From positions 1 through 64,000 of the IMG/VR virus record IMGVR_UViG_3300009415_000002: 64,000 nt of DNA. One strand, 5' to 3'. Both the position numbers and the translations under genes were made by a program. How positions within the stretch are numbered: the first letter of the stretch is position 1; every line of letters begins with the position of its first letter. This stretch comes from a virus. Under the pieces are notes generated by a model. It ran no database searches. It was not told the origin of the DNA and saw only the letters and a program-made list of their open reading frames with translations. This document shows, piece by piece, positions 30,862 to 41,400 of this stretch.

Positions 30862-31320
30862 TTAATTTGATTTGTCAGTTAGAATACATTGTTTATAGTT
30901 TTTAAGCAATGTGTAAAAGTTAGGATCTAAGACCCCCTCTTTTATAAAAGAAGGACAAGTCTTAAATTGAAAAGATAAGATTCCCCATACATAGTTTTCT
31001 TGTATTAGTAATTGATTAACAATAACTTGTATACCAATTCTTTTTAAATGACTCGTACATTTAAGTTTATTCTCTAAGTTTGAATCACCTACAACAATTG
31101 AATCTAAATCATCTCCAAATTCAGTTGCTATAACAGAAGTAGGAACATTTTGTACTATAGGTTTAATACTAAATATGTCTTCACAATGCTCAAATATAAT
31201 AGAGAAGGCACTGTCTAAAGATAGCGCGCCTTTTGAATCTTTTACTCCATGGATTTTTGCTATTACAGCTCTATCACATTTTAATTCTCTACATATAGTC
31301 TTTAAGTAGTTAGTGATCAT
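30862..31320 (-). CDS. GAF-like domain protein
   Basis: 152 residues. CDRAVIAKIHGVKD near the start and IGIQVIVNQLLIQENYVWGILSFQF near 110-134 match the first and last core strands of a GAF domain. Cys residues could bind a cofactor, but no known signature is visible. ATG 31320 overlaps the TGA of the upstream gene (ATGA). Confidence 0.6.
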   Translation of the reverse strand: MITNYLKTICRELKCDRAVIAKIHGVKDSKGALSLDSAFSIIFEHCEDIFSIKPIVQNVPTSVIATEFGDDLDSIVVGDSNLENKLKCTSHLKRIGIQVIVNQLLIQENYVWGILSFQFKTCPSFIKEGVLDPNFYTLLKNYKQCILTDKSN

Positions 31321-31502
31321 TTTGTATTCTCAGTATTTTCAATTTGCTTAATATTTTTATAAGGATGGTCATCTCCAAATACAGCAAACAAAAGAGTACC
31401 TAGTAATAGTACTATTAATAAACAGCTTGTAGCTAGGCCAAAAACAGAATCATTACTCTTTTTATTTGTACCTGGAGTAGTATACTTTGCAGGATCTTTC
31501 AT
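31317..31502 (-). CDS. small single-pass membrane protein
   Basis: 61 residues with one helix (GLATSCLLIVLLLGTLLFAVF, about 22-42), a positively charged N-terminus and an acidic C-terminal tail. The start is preceded by TATAAATAAGAAAA. It could be a holin-type peptide. Coupled to the GAF-like gene. Confidence 0.6.
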   Translation of the reverse strand: MKDPAKYTTPGTNKKSNDSVFGLATSCLLIVLLLGTLLFAVFGDDHPYKNIKQIENTENTK

Positions 31503-31523
31503 TTTTCTTATTTATATAATATT

Positions 31524-31546
31524 AAAGGCGGTTATTAACCGCCTTT
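31524..31546. terminator. strong hairpin terminator
   Basis: AAAGGCGGTTATTAACCGCCTTT: a 10-bp perfect stem with a minimal loop, with TTAAACTTTTAC on the plus side and TAATATTATAT on the minus side. It separates the lysine-rich gene group from the GAF group. Confidence 0.7.
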
Positions 31547-31552
31547 AAACTT

Positions 31553-31615
31553 TTACAAAAGTACTATTAGTAATAAAATAACTAGTACAGAACCAAGGCT
31601 AATATTTAAGTACAT
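31553..31615 (-). CDS. 20-residue membrane peptide
   Basis: ATG 31615 to TAA 31553 encodes MYLNISLGSVLVILLLIVLL, almost entirely a membrane helix, ending just before a terminator. It starts 4 bases after the previous stop. Translation is unproven. Confidence 0.3.
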   Translation of the reverse strand: MYLNISLGSVLVILLLIVLL

Positions 31616-31619
31616 TGTT

Positions 31620-31751
31620 TTAGTTACAGTAATTTGGTGAATTGAGTAAACAGTTATGGTTGTGACAATAAGTTCCTATAGTACTAACTAGTATGCAGAT
31701 AGATAATAAAGCTCCTACTCTAATTAGATGATGTTTAAGTATAGGATTCAC
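31620..31751 (-). CDS. small single-pass membrane protein, GTG start
   Basis: 43 residues starting GTG directly after the TAA of the lysine-rich gene (TAAGTG). One helix (VGALLSICILVSTIG), then a Cys/His-rich tail (YCHNHNCLLN...YCN) that would face outward or bind metal. Unknown function. Confidence 0.45.
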   Translation of the reverse strand: MNPILKHHLIRVGALLSICILVSTIGTYCHNHNCLLNSPNYCN

Positions 31752-32030
31752 TTATACGCGTCCTTTCTTTTTGTGCTTAACAGTCTTAGGTTTTTTAGCA
31801 GTGATAGACATTTTCTGTCCTTTCTTTTTTGATCCGTAGCTAAGCTTTGTTTTTTTACTAGAAGCCTTCTTAGATTTCTTAGCAGTAACAGAAGCTTTTT
31901 GTTTACTTCCTGATTTCTTCTTTTTAGCTTCCATCATCATTTTGAATCTGTCTTTAGGAGACATCTTCTTCATATCGGTTTTTTTACTTGACGGAGCAGC
32001 TTTCTTTTTAGAAGCCATTTTCTTTTTCAT
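31752..32030 (-). CDS. lysine-rich DNA-binding-like protein
   Basis: 92 residues, with close to half of all residues Lys and many Ser/Ala (KKKAAPSSKKTDMKK, KASSKKTKLSYGSKKKG, SITAKKPKTVKHKKKG). The composition resembles histone H1 tails and small phage DNA-packing proteins. It probably binds DNA or another polyanion, perhaps inside the capsid. No folded domain. Confidence 0.7.
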   Translation of the reverse strand: MKKKMASKKKAAPSSKKTDMKKMSPKDRFKMMMEAKKKKSGSKQKASVTAKKSKKASSKKTKLSYGSKKKGQKMSITAKKPKTVKHKKKGRV

Positions 32031-32076
32031 AACAAATATATAGTTAGTTTTATACTTTTATATAGTATAGTTAATG

Positions 32077-32208
32077 TCAAATCATAAAGTAAGCAATTTT
32101 AATACTGGATTCTTTATTTGAGTCTACTTCCATATAAGTAATTACCCAAGCAATAACAGACAATATTAAAAGCATAGAGCAAAGTCTAGTAATAGTAGCC
32201 TTGTTCAT
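32077..32208 (-). CDS. small single-pass membrane protein
   Basis: 43 residues (MNKATITRLCSMLLILS) with one helix up to WVITYM, then a short charged tail. Its ATG overlaps the TGA of the upstream Lys-rich gene (ATGA). Unknown function. Confidence 0.5.
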   Translation of the reverse strand: MNKATITRLCSMLLILSVIAWVITYMEVDSNKESSIKIAYFMI

Positions 32209-32360
32209 TTTTTCTTCTTTGCTGTTCTATAAGCTTTTTTAAATTGTTTTTTAGTAGGTGCTTTTTTAGATCCTTTTTTACGCATGGTCTCACCACTTCC
32301 TTTTTTTATGCGTTTGCGTTTTCTATGAATATTGGCATAGAGACCTTTCTTTTTAGCCAT
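32205..32360 (-). CDS. small conserved-type basic phage protein
   Basis: 51 residues starting MAKKKGLYANIHRKRKRIKK and continuing GSGETMRKKGSKKAPTKKQF. I recognise this pattern (GLYANIHxKRxRIKxGSGExMRKxGxKGAPT) from short uncharacterised proteins in many aquatic phages. Strongly basic, so probably nucleic-acid-binding or a minor virion component. It follows the virion-like gene 32377 by 16 bases. Confidence 0.7.
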   Translation of the reverse strand: MAKKKGLYANIHRKRKRIKKGSGETMRKKGSKKAPTKKQFKKAYRTAKKKK

Positions 32361-32376
32361 TATTTTTTATTTGAGA

Positions 32377-32817
32377 TTAAGCTCCTATGCTATAAATAGC
32401 TATATTAGAACTACCTGTAGCAGTTATTGCGTGGATTTCTGCTTGTGCAAATTGAGGAATTTCAGAACTCCAACTAGCATCTGAACTAAGTTTTAACCCA
32501 CCGTTTACAGCAGAAGGAGCACCAAAGTTAATGTAGATTGCTTCTGATTCTAGGTTCTGAATCATAATATAATCTCTGTTAGTATCCTGTGTAAGAATAA
32601 CAGAATCTGTATCACTTACTGAAGTAAAAGTACTAGATATATCTCCTTCAGGATAATTATCTGATTTACCCTTTTCTACAGTTTCAGAGTCAATAGTGCC
32701 TGATAGTAAATTAGTATAGTGAGAGAGAACATCTCTAGGGACCTTTTGACCATTATTAACATAACGGTTCATTTGACGTTCAGTGGTTTTTATATCTTGT
32801 GAAAAATCTACAGCCAT
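32377..32817 (-). CDS. virion-associated beta-domain protein
   Basis: 146 residues from ATG 32817 (MAVDFSQDIKTTERQMN); the longer ORF runs into the divergent gene and is unlikely. The C-terminal half (YIMIQNLESEAIYINFGAPS, GLKLSSDASW, EIHAITATGSSNIAIYSIG) has the pattern of small beta domains found in phage head or tail accessory proteins. Role inferred. Confidence 0.6.
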   Translation of the reverse strand: MAVDFSQDIKTTERQMNRYVNNGQKVPRDVLSHYTNLLSGTIDSETVEKGKSDNYPEGDISSTFTSVSDTDSVILTQDTNRDYIMIQNLESEAIYINFGAPSAVNGGLKLSSDASWSSEIPQFAQAEIHAITATGSSNIAIYSIGA

Positions 32818-32860
32818 AGTTATAATTGTATATAATGTAATTAAGATTAATAAAGAGCTT

Positions 32861-33166
32861 ATGCGTAATTTTATACTAAAGATAATTCGGCTGTACAAGA
32901 TGTTCAATTTTACTAAAAGCGGTGACTTGATAATCTCTTTCGCTGGTAGCAAAATTGCTATGACAAAGAAAGGAGACATTATAGTTAACTCAAAGAGACA
33001 TACTATTCATCATAGAATATTATTTTTAGATGGTTGTGATCAAACTTTCATTGATGAAATGGTTCATGAAAGAGAAAAAGGGAAAGAACATTTTGAAGAT
33101 TATGTAACAAGAAAGAATATGGCGACCCATGCTAATGTAGCTTGTAAAGCAAAGGAGTTAGTTTAA
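32861..33166 (+). CDS. hypothetical tail-cluster protein
   Basis: 101 residues from ATG 32861 (AAAGAGCTT before it); ATG 32900 (MFNFTKSGDL) is an alternative. Beta-like N-terminal half (GDLIISFAGSKIAMTKKGDIIV), then a charged helical end. It is the first gene of a rightward coupled chain leading to the PAAR protein. Family not recognised. Confidence 0.6.
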   Translation: MRNFILKIIRLYKMFNFTKSGDLIISFAGSKIAMTKKGDIIVNSKRHTIHHRILFLDGCDQTFIDEMVHEREKGKEHFEDYVTRKNMATHANVACKAKELV

Positions 33167-33432
33167 TGGTAATGGCAACTAGAGTAGGAGATTTTGTAGC
33201 TTACACATGTCCACCGCCACCACCTCCTACACCAGGTCCTTTCTTTAAAGGCAGTATGGATACTTTTACAAATAATAGACCCCAAGTAAGAATGTCAGAC
33301 CCTTCTTTACCAGGTATTGCTATAGGAGGATCTTTTAAAAGATTTACTAATAACTTGCCCACTGTTAGATTAATTGATCCAGTAGTATGCGGTGTAATAA
33401 CAAGAAGTAGTACAGATACCTTTATATTTTAA
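33166..33432 (+). CDS. PAAR-like tail spike tip protein
   Basis: 88 residues. After a Pro-rich loop (CPPPPPPTPGPFF) come two imperfect repeats: DTFTNNRPQVRMSDP and KRFTNNLPTVRLIDPVVCG, the N-x-x-P-x-x-R-x-x-D-P pattern of PAAR domains that sharpen contractile tail spikes. The start overlaps the upstream stop and the stop overlaps the next start (TAATG both times). Confidence 0.75.
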   Translation: MVMATRVGDFVAYTCPPPPPPTPGPFFKGSMDTFTNNRPQVRMSDPSLPGIAIGGSFKRFTNNLPTVRLIDPVVCGVITRSSTDTFIF

Positions 33433-34607
33433 TGTTTCCTTTATTTGATAAATTTGATGATAGTAACTTTGATATAGATAATCAAGAGTTACAAATAGGA
33501 GCTAGAACTTTAGCTACTATTAATAGAGAGTACTCAGAGTTAGGCACTCTCAAAACTTGGGTACATGGAGAACAAGAAGCTGATCAAGACTTAAACATAC
33601 TCAGCAGAAAGTATGCTGAATTAATATTTGATGACGTAGCGTGCGATTTTGACTTTAATGATGCTGGTTTTAATGATGATTCTTTTGGGGGTAGATACTA
33701 TTGGAGAGTCGTACATAAATTTACAGAACATGAATTCTATTCTGAGGATACTCCTGAATTTAAAAACTTCTTGATATGGGAAGAAGCTGATCATAGATTT
33801 CAAATGGATATTATATATAAACACCAAATTGGGGAAACTATAGAGTGGTTAAGACCTCGTACAGAAACTACTGGAGTTTCTACAGGAGCTCCAGGAACTT
33901 CCCCATGCCCTCTATTTGGAGGTACCTCAGCTACTAATGATAAAACAGGTGATAGTAGCTGGATAACAATTCCTAGCCTAATTCCTTTGAATCCCCCTAC
34001 TTGTAGACAGTATAAATCTGTATCTATTCCTTACTATAAAGTATTTGATGCAGGTGGTTTTTTAGGGGCTGTAGTAAGTGGAGATACTCCAGATAATGTT
34101 TATATATTTGATGTAAATCCTACGTTGCTAGAACAAGATCCTAATTTAGATATAGGAGCTTTATTAAAGACTTCTTTAGATAGCGTTAACTATGGTTCAG
34201 GAACTAAAGTAACTTTAACAGAAGCTTTAGCATCAGTTACATCTTCTAGAGGTATAAGTTCAGTAGGTACAGGTAGTGTGTCAGATCCTATTAGACTAAG
34301 ACAAAGATATATTTTAGTAGAATATCTTTCTCCAACAAGCACTACTCCTAAAGAAGGAAAGATAGATTTTTATGGTGTTGAATTTTACAGATCATTTGTA
34401 CCTGTATCAAGAGATCAAGAACCTTTATTAAGAGAACACCCTCCTGCTACACTTGAAAATCCTCACACAAATGATACAATTACATTAACTAGATTTAAAC
34501 CACCTAGTAGAATGGATTTTCCAGATAACTTCTGGAATGATAATAATGTAGATACTATAGAAGCTTATGGTTCTAGAGTAGGAGCAACAGGAGGAGAATT
34601 ACTTTGA
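33432..34607 (+). CDS. probable baseplate/tail protein
   Basis: 391 residues (MFPLFDKFDDSNFDID). Acidic N-terminal region rich in Phe and Asp, a Gly/Ser/Thr-rich middle (GVSTGAPGTSPCPLFGGTS) and a beta-rich end. No known fold recognised. Placed between the PAAR tip and further coupled genes, it is probably a baseplate or tail component. Confidence 0.6.
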   Translation: MFPLFDKFDDSNFDIDNQELQIGARTLATINREYSELGTLKTWVHGEQEADQDLNILSRKYAELIFDDVACDFDFNDAGFNDDSFGGRYYWRVVHKFTEHEFYSEDTPEFKNFLIWEEADHRFQMDIIYKHQIGETIEWLRPRTETTGVSTGAPGTSPCPLFGGTSATNDKTGDSSWITIPSLIPLNPPTCRQYKSVSIPYYKVFDAGGFLGAVVSGDTPDNVYIFDVNPTLLEQDPNLDIGALLKTSLDSVNYGSGTKVTLTEALASVTSSRGISSVGTGSVSDPIRLRQRYILVEYLSPTSTTPKEGKIDFYGVEFYRSFVPVSRDQEPLLREHPPATLENPHTNDTITLTRFKPPSRMDFPDNFWNDNNVDTIEAYGSRVGATGGELL

Positions 34608-34879
34608 ATAAACAACTAGTAACTAAAGATGGTCGAGTTGTAGTAAGATTACCAATTGGATATAAACTTAAATATATCGACGGTATGAAAGATAAAAAAC
34701 TAAATCAAAGTGAGTACTTAATGTACTTATTAGATAATTATGAAGGAGATAACTTAGAAGTGCTAAAACAGTTTAGACATAATTTAGCAAAAAGGATAAA
34801 GAAAGGAATTAACTTTTTATATATTAACGAACTAAAGAAAATAAAGGACTTAATTGATCCAGTCCTAGAAAGACTATGA
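34604..34879 (+). CDS. small basic protein, TTG start
   Basis: 91 residues. The TTG at 34604 overlaps the upstream TGA (TTGA) and follows GGAGGAG by 10 bases, the strongest ribosome site in this cluster; no ATG is available. Basic, with a ribbon-helix-helix-like front (VTKDGRVVVRLPIGYKLK, then helices). Possibly DNA-binding or a tail assembly factor. Confidence 0.6.
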   Translation: MNKQLVTKDGRVVVRLPIGYKLKYIDGMKDKKLNQSEYLMYLLDNYEGDNLEVLKQFRHNLAKRIKKGINFLYINELKKIKDLIDPVLERL

Positions 34880-35127
34880 TAAAAAAACCAGCATTCATAA
34901 CTGTACAAGAAGGTAGTGGTGTATCCCTAAGAGGAATTGTATCTCTAATCCTAGATGATTTTCCTAATACAGACATGTTTATAATGGAAGATACCGAATA
35001 CTACTTTGTGATAAAGTTTATATACGATGACTTTGTTGAAGTGCAAGAAATTGCAGCTGCAATCAGTTATTTATTAATACAAGAAGGAATCTGTGAATTT
35101 ACAACTACATTAAACTGCGATGAATAA
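34876..35127 (+). CDS. hypothetical protein
   Basis: 83 residues (MIKKPAFITVQEGSGVS), acidic and alpha/beta. The ATGA overlap with the upstream gene and an 8-base overlap with the downstream gene place it firmly in the operon. Possibly a baseplate assembly part; not recognised. Confidence 0.6.
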   Translation: MIKKPAFITVQEGSGVSLRGIVSLILDDFPNTDMFIMEDTEYYFVIKFIYDDFVEVQEIAAAISYLLIQEGICEFTTTLNCDE

Positions 35128-35413
35128 TATTTCAAAATACATGCTCGTATATAACATAACAGCATTGCCTGCTATTCTATATGCTTCAATGACACCCGCT
35201 GACGAACCTTTAACATTTGATTCAGATAAATTAGAAATACCACCAGATCTAAATGGTATTCCTATAGAGTTAAGAATTAGTATATATAATCCAGAAGGTA
35301 AGTTAATAGAGTTAGCAAGTAATATGTTACCAGCCAACTCTGTAGTAATTGCTCAAACTGCACAACTCACTGGACTAAAGTTAGTAAAGAAGTTAATTGA
35401 CAACTTAAGCTAA
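35120..35413 (+). CDS. hypothetical protein
   Basis: 97 residues (MNNISKYMLVYNITALP). It has ELRISIYNPEGKLIELAS and a C-terminal helix. Last gene of the rightward chain; its end overlaps the end of the giant leftward gene by 9 bases, so transcription converges here. Unknown function. Confidence 0.6.
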   Translation: MNNISKYMLVYNITALPAILYASMTPADEPLTFDSDKLEIPPDLNGIPIELRISIYNPEGKLIELASNMLPANSVVIAQTAQLTGLKLVKKLIDNLS

Positions 35414-38400
35414 CACATCAGTATAAATTGTCCCATCCATACTGGGTTCTACGTCTTGAGCTTCTTGTAAGTCAGCTAGATGAGCAAAGTTATCTGGATT
35501 GTAAGTAGAATCAGTCATAACCCAGTAATCACTTATTTCACTATTAGTACCGTCAGTCTCAGCAGCAATCTCTTCATAAGCTGCTTGTTGATTTCTTTGA
35601 CGAGATATTCTCTCTGCTACACTAGCACTTAAGTTAGCTACAGGAGCAAAAGAGTCTAGTATATTCTTAACTCCTCCGTTTTGCATTCTAGCTGCCGTTT
35701 TCATAAACACTCCACTAATTAAAGTAGAACTAACAGCAGATATAATAGAGGCCCCTATATTACCAGCAAGCTGTTTACCTGCAGCGTATTTCTCCATGCC
35801 CATAGCACTTAAAGATGGATGAGCTTTCATACCCAAAACATTTCTTTCTATTTTCTGATTAATCCAAGGAGTAGCTACAGCATTAAAACTAGTAGATACT
35901 ACTTCTTGAACAGCCATCTCCGCCACAGCCATGCCTATATTATCATCACCATGCCTAGCTAAAGCATTTTTAAATTTGAATACTCCTGTTAGAGCTTTAG
36001 CACCTGATACTTTTCTCTTATAAGCATTGGGATTAGGATCATCAATTGAACCTGCTCTAGCGTATTGAAAAGCTGTTACAGTAGCTCCACCTAAAGCTTG
36101 AAGCTGGTTATCATCAACATTACCTTCTGATATCATTCCACCAACACCAGTTAAAAGAATAGGAACTAAAACATCTAGTCCAGTAGAAACCTTGTTTTTA
36201 GACATAGCTCTAAGACCTGCATCTCCTACTTTATTTAGTACAGATCCTTTCTTAGTAACATCACTCATGTCCATATACATCTCTCTTGCCATCTTTTGTT
36301 GTCTGATGACCTGTTGATTTCTACGAGCAGCCTGATACTGAATATTGTCCTTAACCATCTTTTTACCTTCCATAGTGATTTGTTCATCACCAGGTAAAAA
36401 GTCTCTAAGAATTTTATCTACTTCCTCATCGTTATTAAATGCATACTCATATAAAGCTTCTCTACCCATCATCTCAGCACTAGCAGCTTGTTGACCAGTA
36501 AGACTTCGTTCATTCATTTCTACAAAAGCATCTAATATATCATTCTCTACTCTTATTAATTTACCACTACCTTTGTACTCACTAGAATCCTTAACTACTG
36601 TAAGAGACTCATCAGCTTCTTGATAAACAAATCTTTCATCAGCCTCGTCTATCATACGAGCATTAAACCCTTTCCAATCTTTAGTCTCATCAGAAGTAGC
36701 CCTACTCCATAGTTGACCTTTATCTTCTGTACCAACTAAGTTTTTATAAACTACTTTTTTAAGAATATAGTCTTGTTCTACTTTATCAGCAGTAGTAAAA
36801 TCTTTACCGTCTACGCTAAGAACTTCTTTATTAGCATTAACAAGCTCACTAAGAACACCTCTGTACATTGCACTAAAGATTCCCATACCTTGTGCACCTA
36901 ACTTCTGCTGAGAAGCAAGTTGAGCCATTGTAGTCATTAACTCAGAACCAGCCATGTCTCTAATATTATGAGACCCTTCTTCTCCTGGCATATTACCAGT
37001 CTCTTGTGCATTAGCTACATTCTTCCTCATAAGTTCAGTAAGAGTAAAGTTTTCCATTCTTTCTCCATCTTTACCAAACAAAGGATCAATTTGTTGTCTT
37101 GTAGTTTCGTATACAGAATCAAACTGTAGTAAGTAGGTTTCAACACTTACTCCTTGCTTTCTTGCAACGTCAGTCAATTCTTTTTGATACTCAGAAGTTA
37201 ATACTCCTTTGTCATCATAAGCACTATCTAAATCTAGCTTCAAATGCTGAGCTAAGGCTGATTTCTGATCTAAGTGAATATCAAATTTATCCCCTTCTAT
37301 ATTAAGATTAGACAAGTATTTTTTATTTAAATACTCTAACATCTCATGATCTTCAGACATAGGTTGCCCATTCTCAAATCTGTTAACTAAAGCAACTTTA
37401 GAAACTTTGTGAATCTGTTTGTTCTGACTAGCAAGTTTTAGTTTTTGAGAAGCAGCAAAACTAGTCATAATTTCAGAACTTTGTTTATTAGAGTTATCCA
37501 TATGATATGAAGTAACCATTGAAGCTACGTTTCTAGCAGTTTGATATCTAGCCACTGCCATTAGAGAATGACTATCAGCCGATATATCATCACGACTACC
37601 AATAGATTTATAGTTAGGATCTCTAGCAGCTAACTTAGCATTAATCTGTCTAAACTCATAACTATTACCAACCTCTTTTCCTCCCAGGAATCTAGATTCA
37701 TAATCCATTAAGTTCATGCCTTTGTTAGTAGATTGATTAATTAAATAATCCATATCCATAAGAGACTTAAGACCAGGTCCTGGACCTAGTTGAGAAGCCA
37801 TACCATCAATAACGCTATCTCTTTGACGTTTAAGATCTTCATACTCAGCTCTATCTTTTTTACTTAAGTCAGCTATATCCCCAGATTCAAAAGCAGCAAT
37901 CTGAGAAGACTTCTCGTTATATACTTTTGAGTTTTCCTGTAGAGAGCTCATCATATCTCCATCAGTTTTTAATTTGATGCTATCTCTTAATAACTGGTGG
38001 ATATTCTTCATAAAGCTTTGGGTACCTTCAGCATTACTAACAGCTTGTCTAGTGGTTTCTTGATATTGATTAAACTGTTCAGCATATATTTCTTTTGCTG
38101 CTTGAGCTTGAGTCACACCAGTTTTATTAGCATAATCTACAACTTCATTTCTACGATCTTCAGATAATCTACTTATATCAAAAGAATCTTCATCTTGGAA
38201 ATAATGTTTTCTTACTGCTTGATGTAGTTCACTATCAGTGTCCATCATTGCTCTACCACTACTAATAGTAGGAGCATCTTGAAATGTACTACCAATAATA
38301 GTGTTATAAGTTTTACCTAGGATTTCCCCACCAGCTTTACCCAACGTTTTAAGTACAATATCAAACACTGGCTCAGTCATATCCATACCCACGGCTTGAC

Positions 38401-41400
38401 TAGTAAACTTAGATAAAGTATCAGCTTCTTGAGTTTTATTAAATATTTCTCCACCAATCCATTGACCTAAGAAAGCTCTTTGACCTGCTTTACGTTTCTC
38501 ATCATCAGAAGCAACATTCTTAAGCATGTCTACATATCTAAGCATGTTATCTTGATCGTTAGCAAAGTTAGATAGTGTTCCAGCGTAAGCTTTAAGAGTA
38601 ACAGAGTCTTCTCCTTCTGCTTGTAATGCTCTTAGAAAATCTACTTGGCCCTGTTTTTCAGATCCACTAGATACTTCTGCCTCTAATATTTCTAATCTCT
38701 TAGATATTTGCTCTCTAACTAAAGCAACATTAGGTTGGGCAGTCTCTCCTTTAGCAGTATTAGTATTAGGATCTAACTTAAGTTTGTGTAAGAACTCTAT
38801 TCCTTCAGCAGGATCAGTGCCTTGGTATCCTAGTAAGGCATCCATAGCAGTATTTACAGCCATCATTTTTCCTGCTTGACCGTATAAGCCTTCTATAATA
38901 TCAGTACCTTGGCCCATTAGAGCATTAAGTTCATCAGCACCCATAGTACGACCACCAAAGCCAGTTATAGCTTTATCTTGATCATCAAATCTTTCTTCAC
39001 CAGTAATAGCATCTCTTAACTGTTCTCCTTGTTCAACAAAGAATCTTTCATCCATTCCAAGATAACCAGCAACTTGCTTACGCATTCTTTCTGTCAAAAG
39101 TCTACTACCAGCTGCAGACTGTTCTTGTAGTTTTTGTTGAGCATATTTAAACTTAGCTTCTGCTTGCACTTTCTTTCTTCTAGACTTAGCATACTCTTGT
39201 TGAAGAGTCTTACCTTCGTCTTCATTAGAAGCCCCCTCTGCAATTTGTTTACTATATGAATTAGATAAAGCGGTTTGTTTATCAACTTCTAATCTAGCTT
39301 CACTCATATACTTTTGGTAATCAGATGCTCGATTCATAACAGTGGTATAAGGGTCACCATCCCAGTCACCACCACCAAAGGTAACAATACCTAGAGAAGC
39401 CATCCAAGACCCTGTTTGACCTCTAGAAATATCGCTAGTCATCTTTGTAGTTTCTATACCTGTTTGACCTACTTGTATCTCACCAGAAAGTTGAGCCACC
39501 CTATTTAAAGCGTGAACTCCTTCCATCAATCTATAAGTATGTAAACGAGGATCTGTACCACCTGGAGTAGGAGAACGAAATACCTCTGCAAGCTCTAAAT
39601 TACTTCTATCTAAATCTTCCATCTCCATACGAACATAACTAAAGAGATCTTCGTAATCTCCTATATTCATATGCTTTTCATTAAGATCCAATTTAAGACT
39701 TTCTAGCCTTTGAATAATAGTTTTAGTTCTTGTTTCATATTCACTATGAGCTGCTGTAATACGAGACTCTTGCTCTGAATCTGTTTTGACTTGAGTAGTG
39801 CCATCTTTGTTCTTGAGTTTAGATTGAGACTCTCTAGTCATAGAGAACTTTTTCATATCCTCCATTCTATTCTTATACATTTGAATAGTTTCGTTAATTT
39901 GCTTTTCCGCAAACTTCTTCTGGACTGCATCTCGACTACCTGAAGAACCAGACTTATTAAATGCTTCCCCTATTTCTTTAATAGCATTAACAACACTCTT
40001 TGTAGGATCTTCATAATCTGAAGTACCAGCAGCTTTAGTCTTACCTGTAAATAATGTATGTTCAGCTAACTGAGTACTTGTTTTACCAAGACCTTCAAAG
40101 ATAGTTCCATCATTCATTATCATTCCTACTTCCTTAAAGCGAGCAACTTTTCTATTAAGATATCCTACTTGCTCACTACTTAAATGTTGTCTAGCAGGAT
40201 TAATACTAGATAGCTCAATACGAGCCAACATAGCATCGTAGTTCATTACAGTAGCATGATATATAAATGCATTAGCAGGATCTAATCTGTTCTTTATACC
40301 TTCTTTATCAAAGTAGTTTATTCTCTCTGCTGCTTCGTTTCTAAGTTTTAGTATAGAGCTTTTTAAAGTATCATAACCTTTACGTCTATCATCTTGAGAC
40401 AGTCCTTTAGCACTTTCATAAGCAACTACTCTCTCAGTAATATTAAGAGATTGTCTCTTTATCTGTTTAAACTCATCTCTATGTGCAGCATCAATACCTT
40501 CTCTAAGAGCAGAAGCTTGTCTTCTGTAGAACTGACGAATCTTTCTAACATCGGTTAAATCATCATCTCTAATAACTTCACCATTTAAAAACTCTGTTTT
40601 ATCTCTAGTGCGACGATTATCATATACAGTTTGAGCCATTTGAGAACCATCTACTTCCATAGCTACTTCTCTAGTGACTACTTTATATGTATCAGAATAC
40701 TCAGTAGCTTCAGATATTGTATTAGTTTTTATTACAGTTCTATTAATTTCTCTTTCTCGACCTACAGTAGCTATATAAGCCTTAGTAGTATCTTCAACAA
40801 TATCATCTGTGATAATACTTTTTATCTTAGCTGTCTCACCTGGTTTTCTAGTAGCCTTAGTAGTATCATCTTCTTCATAAAAGAATTCTCTTCTAGTTTG
40901 TTCTTCCTGATATTCAAAGACATCAAAAGCCTCAACTCTGTAATTAAGCTTATGTATTTGTGCCTCTACTTCTCTTATAGTAGAAGTTCTTTCACCATCA
41001 TGTACAACACTCTGTACTCTACGAGTTTTACCTTTAACCTTATTAAGAAGTTGAGACTCTTGATCTTCTGTTATAGCTCCCCTTTCTACAAGAGCACTTA
41101 AAGTTAGATTAGATTTAACATCATTTCTAGCCCAAAAATCAGGAGTATTCTTAGAGATATCTAGTTCTGCATCAGCATACTGTCTTAGTTCTGCAGAACT
41201 ATCTACTAAGTATTTCTGCATATTTCTAATGTCTTCTTTATTAGCTGCCATCTCAGGTAAACTAACAAGACTTTCTAATTGATCATAAGCTCTTTGTAAA
41301 GTTGTAACTGTAGTAAATACATTATCACGTTGTACATCTTTACTCATACCAGAAGCACCCGCTACGTAACCTAACTTTCTTAAGTCATGTAACTGATAAA

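Noticed and set aside
28583-31516. TATAAATA boxes before genes 26971 and 31317 as T4-type late promoters
   Set aside because: They lie only 5-7 bases from the ATG, leaving no room for a leader; an AT-rich start context explains them as well.
32818-32979. N-terminal extension of gene 32377
   Set aside because: The extra 54 residues overlap the divergent gene and look like reversed coding sequence; ATG 32817 fits better.
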